Assembly: GCA_017465545.1 (NCBI GenBank)
Contig: JAFTVY010000018.1
Location: 1 to 37,158, forward strand
Reading direction: 5' to 3'
Origin: Ruminiclostridium sp.
GTDB lineage: Bacteria; Bacillota; Clostridia; Oscillospirales; Ruminococcaceae
Length of the DNA: 37,158 bases
Below the pieces are notes generated by a model. That model had not been told where the DNA came from and did no database searches. It saw only the letters and a program-made list of their open reading frames with translations. The position numbers and the translations under genes are program-made. Shown piece after piece: positions 31,043-37,158 of the stretch (position 1 is its first letter; every line of letters starts with the position of its first letter).

Positions 31043-32761
31043 ATGGAAAACAACAACCAGAATGCAAACTGGCAGCAGGCTCTTGACGATTTAAATACAG
31101 CCGCAGACCAGACAAATCAGACAGTACAGAACGTTCAGCCCGAACAGCCCGTTCAGTCCCAGCAGCCCGTACAGGACAACAGCTGGTTTGCACAGCAGAA
31201 CGATCAGAACACATACGATGCAGGTGACTTTGCAGTATTACCTGCAAAGCAGAAGTCAAACAAGACTCTTATTATAGTTCTTGTTATCGTTGCGGCGGCT
31301 ATTCTTATCGGTGGCGGTATATTCCTCCTCCTCTCTATGAACAAGTCCGCAGGCTACGAAACACTCGAAAGAAACTATTTCTCAGGTCTTACAGCTCAGA
31401 TCGACGGTGTGGCTGATATGACAAAAACAGGCGCAGATATGAAGTTCACTCTCGTTCCCGGCACGGCTATGACAAATGGCGCAGACGTTGCTCCCACAAC
31501 ACTCAAGGCAAAGGTATATAGCGACAGCGTGGCACTGAAGGCATATGCAGAAATGACCTACGTTGCAGGTGATACGGATATCGCTTCTATAAAGTACTGG
31601 ATGGATGACGAAACCTATTACCTCCAGATTCCCGAATTATCCGACGTTATCGTAAAGCTTGATGCTTCCACACTCGCTTCCCTCGGTATGGGTAGCATAG
31701 GCGGTATGGAAGATATTATGACAGCTCCTATGATGGATGATACGGTAGGCGCTCTTCCCGCAGATCCTTCAGATATGCTCGCAGGCTACACAGAAGCACT
31801 CCAGAACCTTGATCCTGAGGTAGTGGAAAAGGCATTCGGCCTTATTGCAGATGCATACTTTGTAACAGTAAAGGACTGCACAAAGACAACCACAGGCACG
31901 TTACAGTGCGGCGAGGTTTCCATAAACTGCGACGTTAATACAATCACCATCACTATGAAGGATTTCATGAATCTTGCTCTCAACGTTTTAAACAAGGTTG
32001 AAGCTGACGCTGAAATTATGGATGTTCTTGCAGATTTCCAGATTGACAAGGCTGCTATCGCAAGTGCAAAGACTTACGTAGAAGAATCCATTAAGGAGCT
32101 TCCTGAAGAACAGGCAAAGAAGGTTCTTCTTACAATGACAGTTTACTCCAAGGGTAAGGACATCGTCGGCAGAATTATCAACATTGCTGACTCCGGCGAA
32201 ATCAGAATCATCACAGCAAACGACGGCAAGAAGTTCGCTACAGAAATTGCTTTAGCAACTGACGGCGTTGATAAGGTAAAGTTTACTGCAAACGGTACAG
32301 TTGAAGGCGAAAAGCACGATGGTACTTTCGTATGCGAGTCTGTTGGTGATGAAAATACAGCAAAGATTACAGGTTCCTTCTCACTTACTATCAATGATTA
32401 CTTAAACGGCACAATCAATATTGAAGGCGATGATTCTGATGGTACAAGCAAGCAGGATTTAGCGCTTACAATTGCAACAAGCAAGGATGACTTCAAGCTT
32501 GGTATGGATATAGTACAGGACGGTGCATCTCTGATGAAGCTTGATATCGAAGGCAAGACAATTCCTTATGAAGCAGTTACAGCTCCCACAGGCACAATTG
32601 CTGACGCTTCCAACGCAAGCGACGCTAACCTTGCTAAGTTCACTCAGGATATAACAAACGGACTTACAACAATAATGACAAAGCTTTCAGATCTTGAAAA
32701 GCCTGATGTTATTTATGTTTTCCTCGTTGGTTTAAGCGCTGGTATGGGCAACGTAGCTTAA
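31043..32761 (+). CDS. Large membrane-anchored protein of unknown function, Gln/Asn-rich N-terminus
   Basis: 572 aa. Residues 1-72 are hydrophilic and rich in Gln, Asn and Asp (VQPEQPVQSQQPVQD), probably cytoplasmic and disordered. One transmembrane helix spans about 75-98 (TLIIVLVIVAAAILIGGGIF). The remaining roughly 470 residues should be extracytoplasmic and consist of alternating beta-rich and helical stretches with many Asp, Lys, Thr and Ala. No signal peptide, cysteine-rich motif or catalytic signature is visible. GAAAGGAC precedes the ATG by 10 bases. It has its own promoter region and a strong terminator, so it is monocistronic. I do not recognise the family; a cell-surface or sensory role is only suggested by topology. 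Confidence 0.8.
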   Translation: MENNNQNANWQQALDDLNTAADQTNQTVQNVQPEQPVQSQQPVQDNSWFAQQNDQNTYDAGDFAVLPAKQKSNKTLIIVLVIVAAAILIGGGIFLLLSMNKSAGYETLERNYFSGLTAQIDGVADMTKTGADMKFTLVPGTAMTNGADVAPTTLKAKVYSDSVALKAYAEMTYVAGDTDIASIKYWMDDETYYLQIPELSDVIVKLDASTLASLGMGSIGGMEDIMTAPMMDDTVGALPADPSDMLAGYTEALQNLDPEVVEKAFGLIADAYFVTVKDCTKTTTGTLQCGEVSINCDVNTITITMKDFMNLALNVLNKVEADAEIMDVLADFQIDKAAIASAKTYVEESIKELPEEQAKKVLLTMTVYSKGKDIVGRIINIADSGEIRIITANDGKKFATEIALATDGVDKVKFTANGTVEGEKHDGTFVCESVGDENTAKITGSFSLTINDYLNGTINIEGDDSDGTSKQDLALTIATSKDDFKLGMDIVQDGASLMKLDIEGKTIPYEAVTAPTGTIADASNASDANLAKFTQDITNGLTTIMTKLSDLEKPDVIYVFLVGLSAGMGNVA

Positions 32762-32793
32762 ATCCGATATTACTGATTACAATCTGAAATAAC

Positions 32794-32834
32794 AAAAGCC
32801 ATCTTCGGACAACCGAAGATGGCGTTTTTGTTTT
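32794..32834 (+). terminator. Terminator of the 572-aa protein gene
   Basis: GCCATCTTCGG (32798-32808) pairs with CCGAAGATGGC (32813-32823) over 11 bp with loop ACAA. A G and then TTTTTGTTTT follow. Confidence 0.92.
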
Positions 32835-32858
32835 AAATTTGTCAGGACAAATTTAAAA
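32831..32858. repeat. 13-bp palindrome with 2-base centre
   Basis: TTTTAAATTTGTC (32831-32843) and GACAAATTTAAAA (32846-32858) are perfect inverted arms separated by AG. It directly follows the terminator, whose T-run it overlaps. The role is unknown; it could be a second terminator-like structure or part of the repeat region. Confidence 0.7.
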
Positions 32859-32920
32859 GTGATGGGTTTTAAAAGGATTTCAAATTGTAGTTTATCGGGG
32901 AGATGTGGATTTTGCTGTTA

Positions 32921-33066
32921 ACACCTCATCAGTCACCTTCGGTGACAGCTTCTCCTCAAGGAGAAGCCTTTTCTTCCCACTATTATAGAGGCGATGCACC
33001 ATAAAGCCTTCTCCTTGAGGAGAAGGTGTCAAATGACATTTTAATGTCATTTGACGGATGAGGTGT
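32921..33066. mobile_element. MITE-like element with terminal inverted repeats
   Basis: ACACCTCATCAGTCA (32921-32935) and TGACGGATGAGGTGT (33052-33066) are 15-bp terminal inverted repeats with one mismatch, giving a 146-bp element without coding capacity. Internal hairpins are GTCACC / GGTGAC (32932-32946), GCTTCTCC / GGAGAAGC (32948-32967), CCTTCTCC / GGAGAAGG (33007-33026) and the 13-bp GTCAAATGACATT / AATGTCATTTGAC (33028-33055). A miniature inverted-repeat element or other non-autonomous repeat is the best reading. No transposase is nearby and no clear target-site duplication is seen. Confidence 0.65.
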
Positions 33067-33093
33067 AATTACATTAATCGCAAAATTGTCCTC

Positions 33094-33266
33094 CCGCCGT
33101 TCGCAAGGTTATGCATCCCACAACCTGATAAAAGGCGGAATATGGATCAAACGCCACGCGTTCAAACTACAATTAACACACAACCAATATGTGAAACCGC
33201 CGTTTCGCTATCTTTGTAAAAATACAAACTATAAAAAGGCGGAACATGGATCAAACGCCACGCGTT
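33094..33266. repeat. Two directly repeated ~70-bp units
   Basis: Units at 33094-33162 and 33197-33266 each begin CCGCCGTT, contain a divergent middle and end with a near-identical stretch of over 30 bases running from AAAAGGCGGAA to ACGCCACGCGTT. The only mismatch there is AATATGG against AACATGG. Start-to-start distance is 103 bp. Within each unit CCGCC and GGCGG are inverted arms, and AACGC / GCGTT forms a second small hairpin. No protein-coding sense is apparent. Confidence 0.65.
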
Positions 33267-33272
33267 TGGCCA

Positions 33273-33310
33273 ACAACGCCGCTGCGGAAATTGTTCCACA
33301 ACGGCGTTGT
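33273..33310. repeat. Nested palindrome downstream of nptA
   Basis: ACAACGCCG (33273-33281) pairs with CGGCGTTGT (33302-33310), and GGAA (33286-33289) with TTCC (33294-33297) inside. It lies 31 bp beyond the nptA stop on the minus strand and may act as a transcript end without a U-run. Confidence 0.55.
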
Positions 33311-33340
33311 CGGTGTATTAAGATAAAATGAGGTATATCA

Positions 33341-35083
33341 TCAGCCAATGTATTTCTTGTAGTATTCTTCATACTGCTTGTCGAAATACTTGTTGTTGCG
33401 CTTTACAGCCTTTAAGGATTCGTGTACGTTGAGATTGTTTGCGGCAGAATCTATGATACAGCCAGCCACGTTTGAGCAATGATCGGAGATTCTTTCAAGG
33501 TTTGTAAGTATATCAGACCATACAAAGCCCATTTCAATACTGCAGGAACCCTGCTGTAAACGAAGGATATGTTCGGAACGCATCTTTTCCTTCATCTCAT
33601 CAATGACCTCTTCAAGAGGCTCGACAGATACAACCGCTGTAGCATCATCTTCAATAAACGCCTTTATTGAAAGGTCGAGTATCTCACATACCGCATCGGT
33701 GAGTTTTATGAGCTGTTCTCTTGCACCCTTGGAAAAAGAGAATTCCTTGTCGTTCATTTCCTTGGCAGAGTCGACAAGATTCGAAGCATGGTCGGAAATT
33801 CTTTCAAAATCTCCTATCGCCTTTAAGAGCATTGCCGCCTCGGCACTGTCAGAATCGCTTATCTGCACCGTACTTAATTTTACAAGATAGGTAGCAACTA
33901 TATCTTCGTAGTGGTCGGTCTTGTCTTCAAGCTCTCTTACTATCTCCTCAGATTCGGGAGTGTATTTCATAAGACAGCTTATACTTTCCTTTACAGACTG
34001 AACTGCATAGCCTGCCATTTCCTGAACTACGTTGTGGCATCTTTCAAGCGCAACTGCAGGTGTTGTGATAAGTCTTTCATCAAGCTCTGCAATCTTGTCA
34101 GGTGTCTTTGTTTCAGGAATAAGCTTGTGTGCAAGCTTTTCAAGAAGCGAAGACATAGGAAGCAGAAGGGCAGTACAAAGAATATTGAAGGTAGAATGCG
34201 CTATCGCAATACCCGCCATATCCGCCGCCTGATCAAAGAGGGAAGGAGCAAATACAAAGTCTGCTATAGTGAAGGTTGTCAGCCATACGACTGTACCGAT
34301 TACGTTGAAGGATAAGTGAACAAGAGCCGCACGCTTTGCGTTTCTGTTTGTTCCGAAGGAGGAGAGAATAGCCGTGATGCAAGTACCGATATTCTGTCCC
34401 ATAATTATCGGAATAGCCGCTCCGAAGGAAACCTGACCTGTAATGGCAAGCGCCTGCAGAATACCAACGGAAGCGGAGGATGACTGAATGATAGCAGTAA
34501 GTACAGCACCGGCTAAAACGCCGAAAACGGGATTCTTGAACATTATAAATAACTGCTGGAATTCAGGTACCTGTGCAAGTCCTGATACGGCACCTGTCAT
34601 AATGTCCATGCCGAACATAAGTACCGCAAAACCAAGAAGTATCGTTCCGGTATCCTTTTTCTTTGTTTCCTTGCAGAACATATAAAGGATAATACCGAGA
34701 AATGCAAGTACGGGAGTAAAGGACATCGGCTTCAGTAACTGTACGAATACGTTGTCGTCAGAAATACCGCCAAGACTTAATATCCACGCCGTAATGGTAG
34801 TACCGATATTTGCACCCATTATTACACCGATAGCTTGCTTTAAGGACATCAGATTAGAGTTTACAAAGCCTACTACCATAACTGTTGTAGCAGACGAGCT
34901 CTGGATTATTGAGGTAACTCCTATACCTGTAAGCAGTCCCTTTAATTTATTTCCTGTGATCTTTCCGAGAAGTGATTTAAGCTTTCCACCGGCTCTTCTT
35001 TCGAGAGCGTCTCCCATAACACTCATACCAAAGAGGAAAAGGCATAAGCCTCCGACAAGTGTCAGTACGTCAAAAATTGTCAT
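33341..35083 (-). CDS. Na+/phosphate cotransporter family protein (NptA/PhoU-fused)
   Basis: 580 aa integral membrane protein. Two inverted Na/Pi-cotransporter repeats are visible, each with the family QSSS signature: TSIIQSSSATTVMVVG (about 57-72) and LTAIIQSSSASVGILQ (about 194-210). Eight or more hydrophobic helices lie up to about residue 310. Residues about 340-560 form PhoU-like helical repeats (ERISDHASNLVDSAKEM, then ERISDHCSNVAGCI), a common C-terminal fusion in this family. It is predicted to import phosphate with sodium. A good ribosome binding site (AAAGGAAAG) precedes the ATG. It lies downstream of kdpE on the same strand but has its own extended -10 promoter and is separated by a strong terminator. 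Confidence 0.9.
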   Translation of the reverse strand: MTIFDVLTLVGGLCLFLFGMSVMGDALERRAGGKLKSLLGKITGNKLKGLLTGIGVTSIIQSSSATTVMVVGFVNSNLMSLKQAIGVIMGANIGTTITAWILSLGGISDDNVFVQLLKPMSFTPVLAFLGIILYMFCKETKKKDTGTILLGFAVLMFGMDIMTGAVSGLAQVPEFQQLFIMFKNPVFGVLAGAVLTAIIQSSSASVGILQALAITGQVSFGAAIPIIMGQNIGTCITAILSSFGTNRNAKRAALVHLSFNVIGTVVWLTTFTIADFVFAPSLFDQAADMAGIAIAHSTFNILCTALLLPMSSLLEKLAHKLIPETKTPDKIAELDERLITTPAVALERCHNVVQEMAGYAVQSVKESISCLMKYTPESEEIVRELEDKTDHYEDIVATYLVKLSTVQISDSDSAEAAMLLKAIGDFERISDHASNLVDSAKEMNDKEFSFSKGAREQLIKLTDAVCEILDLSIKAFIEDDATAVVSVEPLEEVIDEMKEKMRSEHILRLQQGSCSIEMGFVWSDILTNLERISDHCSNVAGCIIDSAANNLNVHESLKAVKRNNKYFDKQYEEYYKKYIG

Positions 35084-35128
35084 AAATTTCTTTCCTTTGT
35101 TTCTCTACTTTTCTTTTTCTACTCTTTC

Positions 35129-35137
35129 ATTATAACA
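35129..35137 (-). promoter_or_regulatory. Extended -10 promoter of nptA
   Basis: On the minus strand TGT-TATAAT (35137-35129) fits an extended -10 element. No convincing -35 lies 16-18 bp upstream. A small hairpin (ATCTTT / AAAGAT) is placed just upstream. Confidence 0.5.
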
Positions 35138-35161
35138 TCTTTTTGGTAAAGATGGGGTTAA

Positions 35162-35203
35162 GAAAGAAAAAAACCGTCGCAAAAGCATAGCCTTTGCAAC
35201 GGT
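35162..35203 (-). terminator. kdpDE terminator
   Basis: On the minus strand ACCGTTGCAAA (35203-35193) pairs with TTTGCGACGGT (35183-35173) over 11 bp with one G-U pair, followed by TTTTTTCTTTC. It lies 5 bp after the regulator gene's stop. Confidence 0.92.
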
Positions 35204-35208
35204 AAGCT

Positions 35209-35919
35209 TTAATTTTTATCGCTACACATACGATATCCAACGCCAAGCTCGTTTGTGATGTAGCTTTTTTCTCCCGGCTTTATGCCGAATTTCTTGCGGA
35301 TATTCGCCATATTTACCTGGAGCTTTTTTATACTTCCTTCATCGGGATAGCCCCATACAGCCTTTATTATCGCACTATAGGTCATCATCTTACCCGAATA
35401 TTCCGATAATAACGCCACTATGTTATATTCCGTCTGTGTAAGCTTTATTTCTTTTCCTGCTATGAATATCTGCCTTGCATCATAGTCTATGACAAGATCG
35501 TCAAGCACGAATTTACCACCGGGAAGCTTGCCTTCGTCGGAGCAATGACGGTTGTTGCGAAGGGCAGAGCGTACTCTTGCAAGAAGCTCCGCAGAGCCGA
35601 AGGGCTTTGTTACGTAGTCATTTGCTCCCATATCGAGAGCTTCTACCTTGTCTCTTTCATCGGCACGGGCAGAAAGGATTATCACGGGAATAAGCGAGCC
35701 GCTGCGCACCAGCTTCAGAAGCTCCATCCCGTTTTTATCCGGCAGACCTAAATCAAGTATGATAAGATCCGGAAGATAGGAGGAAAACATCGTTTCAGCT
35801 TCACCGCAGGTAGTGGCGGTTATAACGTGGTACTGTGACGCCTCTAACATAGCGCTGATAAGATTTCTTATATTACTTTCATCCTCTACAAGAAGGATTT
35901 TGTACTTGTTATTATTCAT
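35209..35919 (-). CDS. kdpE: OmpR/PhoB-family response regulator, KdpE-like
   Basis: 236 aa cytoplasmic regulator. The receiver domain starts KILLVEDESNIR (acidic E12, D13), has the phospho-acceptor Asp56 in LIILDLGLPDKNG, and the conserved lysine in YVTKPFGSAELLARVR. A winged-helix DNA-binding domain (about 130-234) contains ELTQTEYNIVALLSEYSGKMM-like elements (actual text begins IKLTQTEYNIVALL) and the recognition region LQVNMANIRKKFG. Its start overlaps the kinase gene by 8 bp, so it is the cognate partner. The resemblance to KdpE is good, but its target promoters cannot be told here: no kdpFABC or trk/ktr genes lie in the window. Confidence 0.88.
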   Translation of the reverse strand: MNNNKYKILLVEDESNIRNLISAMLEASQYHVITATTCGEAETMFSSYLPDLIILDLGLPDKNGMELLKLVRSGSLIPVIILSARADERDKVEALDMGANDYVTKPFGSAELLARVRSALRNNRHCSDEGKLPGGKFVLDDLVIDYDARQIFIAGKEIKLTQTEYNIVALLSEYSGKMMTYSAIIKAVWGYPDEGSIKKLQVNMANIRKKFGIKPGEKSYITNELGVGYRMCSDKN

Positions 35920-36988
35920 ACTGTTCCTTTCCTACGTTGTCTCTTTCCTTTTCTATTCCAAGGGAGAAGCGGAATACCGCACCGCCATCCTTTACATTTT
36001 CAGCATTTATATCTCCGTCGTGGGCTTTTATGATAGAAGCACATACCGACAGACCTATGCCGGCATTCCTTTTTTTGCTGTCAACCATATCGGGTTTCGT
36101 ATCATATAACCCCGAAAATATCTTGTTCAACCTATCGTGTGCAATTCCGCAGCCGTTGTCCTTTATCTCAAATATGGCGTTATCGCCGAGTATAAACACC
36201 CTAAGAGTAAGTATCGTCATTCCCTTTGCGTGCTGAACTGCATTTTCAAGTATATTTATAAGTACCTGTTCAATAAGCATCGAATCCATAGGGATTATAA
36301 CAATATCGTCGGGAAGCTCTATATTTATATTATGCTCGGGATAGCGTTTTCTGAATTTGAGTATTACCGAATCTATAAGCTCGTCTAATACCGTAGGCGA
36401 CTTTATTATTTTTACGTTACCGCTGTCAATCTTAGTGATCGAAAGCAGATTCTCTACCATTCTTACAAGCCACTCCGAATCCTCTTTTACACCCTTAAGC
36501 ATATTTTCCTTCTGCTCTTCTGAAAGATTCTTTTCCTCCAGCAGGGCGGAGGTGGAGCCGTAGATAGTAGTCAGCGGAGTGCGCAGATCGTGAGAAACCG
36601 CTCTTAAAAGATTCGCTCTCATTCGCTCCTTTTCACTTTCCGCCTTTATCATTTCGTGTCGCCTTACCTTTGTAGTAAGCGCACTTGTAAGTATTGATAT
36701 GGTTATCATTACAATACCTGAAACTAAATTCTCGAGAATCAGGAAGTTCACCTCAAAGAAAGGGAAGGTGAATGCATAGTTTACCGCAAGTGTTCCTATT
36801 ACAGATGCGATTATACCATAAACGTAACCGCTTGTAGTTAAAGAAATAAGGAATACCGCAAATACGAAAACGGTAGTTATATGCTCGTCAATCTGTAGCA
36901 GATTGTGTATTACAAGGCACAAAGCAAAACACAGTACTAATACCGATACGGTTATAAGCGAATCCTTGATAATCTGTTTTGTTTTCAC
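35912..36988 (-). CDS. kdpD: KdpD-like sensor histidine kinase, short form
   Basis: 358 aa membrane histidine kinase. Four closely packed transmembrane helices (about 10-105) form a DUF4118 (KdpD membrane) domain, followed by a charged linker. The dimerisation domain has phospho-acceptor His133 in VSHDLRTPLTTIYG, matching KdpD. The ATP-binding domain shows NILENAVQHA, DNGCGI and AGIGLSVC. The large N-terminal KdpD/universal-stress-protein cytoplasmic region of E. coli KdpD is absent. The start is GTG with AAAGGAGGG five bases upstream. It overlaps the downstream response regulator gene by 8 bp. A role in K+ or turgor sensing is inferred from homology. Confidence 0.87.
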   Translation of the reverse strand: MKTKQIIKDSLITVSVLVLCFALCLVIHNLLQIDEHITTVFVFAVFLISLTTSGYVYGIIASVIGTLAVNYAFTFPFFEVNFLILENLVSGIVMITISILTSALTTKVRRHEMIKAESEKERMRANLLRAVSHDLRTPLTTIYGSTSALLEEKNLSEEQKENMLKGVKEDSEWLVRMVENLLSITKIDSGNVKIIKSPTVLDELIDSVILKFRKRYPEHNINIELPDDIVIIPMDSMLIEQVLINILENAVQHAKGMTILTLRVFILGDNAIFEIKDNGCGIAHDRLNKIFSGLYDTKPDMVDSKKRNAGIGLSVCASIIKAHDGDINAENVKDGGAVFRFSLGIEKERDNVGKEQYE

Positions 36989-37158
36989 GGTAGCCCTCCT
37001 TTTAATTACGTTTTTTAATTATATCATAACCGCAAGGTTATGATATAATCGTCCGATACGCAGGGAGCAAATCTCCGATTTGCGTATCTGCGAGGACATT
37101 ATAAATAAAAATATAATAAATGCTTGCATTTATTATATCATAACCGCAAGGTTATGAT
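36989..37158. repeat. Repeated AT-rich palindromes upstream of kdpD
   Basis: ATTATATCATAACC-GCAA-GGTTATGATATAAT is a perfect 14-bp palindrome at 37018-37049. The same sequence recurs at 37132-37158, cut by the window end, 114 bp apart. Between them are ATATAATAAATGC / GCATTTATTATAT with a TT centre (37111-37138) and GATACGCA / TGCGTATC (37055-37062 with 37081-37088). An overlapping alternative stem is GCAAAT / ATTTGC (37067-37083). Each copy of the main palindrome carries an extended -10-like TGATATAAT, on both strands in the complete copy. The region presumably contains the kdpDE promoter. Confidence 0.7.

Noticed and set aside
33086-33331. Plus-strand 81-aa frame across the duplicated units
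   Set aside because: It consists almost entirely of repeat DNA, has no ribosome binding site and reads as low-information basic sequence; best seen as an accident of the repeats.
32762-33340. Insertion sequence or prophage remnant
   Set aside because: Inverted repeats are present, but no transposase or integrase fragment could be found in any frame.
36989-37158. CRISPR array or c-di-AMP (ydaO-type) riboswitch upstream of kdpD
   Set aside because: Only two palindrome copies with unrelated DNA between them, no cas genes, and none of the conserved riboswitch core that I could recognise.

Overview
The window is a gene-dense bacterial chromosome segment with no rRNA or tRNA gene, CRISPR array, transposase or phage gene that I could find. 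Gene content points to the Bacillota, class Clostridia, most likely an anaerobe near Ruminococcaceae/Oscillospiraceae. The evidence is SpoVG, RNase J, GdpP and CdaA/CdaR, a 2-oxoacid:ferredoxin oxidoreductase, a BspA-type leucine-rich repeat protein, a DUF3343 protein, AGGAGG/GAAAGGA ribosome binding sites and several TTG/GTG starts. The genus assignment is inference.

Layout. (1) 1-5622, plus strand: the 3' part of argS, a homocysteine-methyltransferase-like protein lacking the usual zinc cysteines, a large YfhO-type membrane protein and a NUDIX hydrolase. (2) 5659-7410: spoVG (minus) divergent from murC (plus). (3) 7448-9204: a strong promoter, a small anchored LRR protein and an acyltransferase-3 membrane protein. 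(4) 9205-9575: non-coding, packed with palindromes and carrying a textbook G-quadruplex motif. (5) 12871-9576, minus: a P-loop ATPase, then ferredoxin, alpha, beta and gamma subunits of a VOR/KOR-type oxidoreductase. (6) 22434-13010, minus: housekeeping genes rnj, gdpP, rplI, dnaB and tilS, then hpt and ftsH behind their own promoter. (7) 22827-24175, plus: DUF3343 and a cysteine desulfurase. (8) 24249-25769: an amidase-domain lipoprotein. (9) 28902-25813, minus: cdaA, cdaR, mscS. (10) 29070-30044, plus: a decayed exported-protein gene and a lipoprotein. (11) 30128-32761: a flavoprotein (minus) and a large anchored protein of unknown function (plus). (12) 32762-33340: non-coding, with a MITE-like element and duplicated 70-bp units. 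(13) 33341-36988, minus: a Na/Pi cotransporter and a KdpD/KdpE-like two-component system whose upstream region carries repeated palindromes.

The strongest functional theme is c-di-AMP, potassium and osmotic control. The synthase (CdaA), its regulator (CdaR), the hydrolase (GdpP), an MscS channel in the synthase operon and a KdpDE-like system all lie within about 19 kb, although no K+ transporter genes are visible here. Cell-wall work (MurC, YfhO, amidase, SpoVG) and S/Se or redox chemistry (DUF3343 with desulfurase, VOR, Fe-S flavoprotein) are secondary themes.

Most promoters found are sigma-A-like with 16-17 bp spacers, and most transcription units end in clear hairpins. The most noteworthy observations are the zinc-ligand-less methyltransferase-like protein, a pseudogene with an ATG-to-ACG start lesion and a frameshift, a corrected GTG start for cdaA, and four kinds of intergenic palindromic repeat. 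I did not see a clearly new defence or mobile system.
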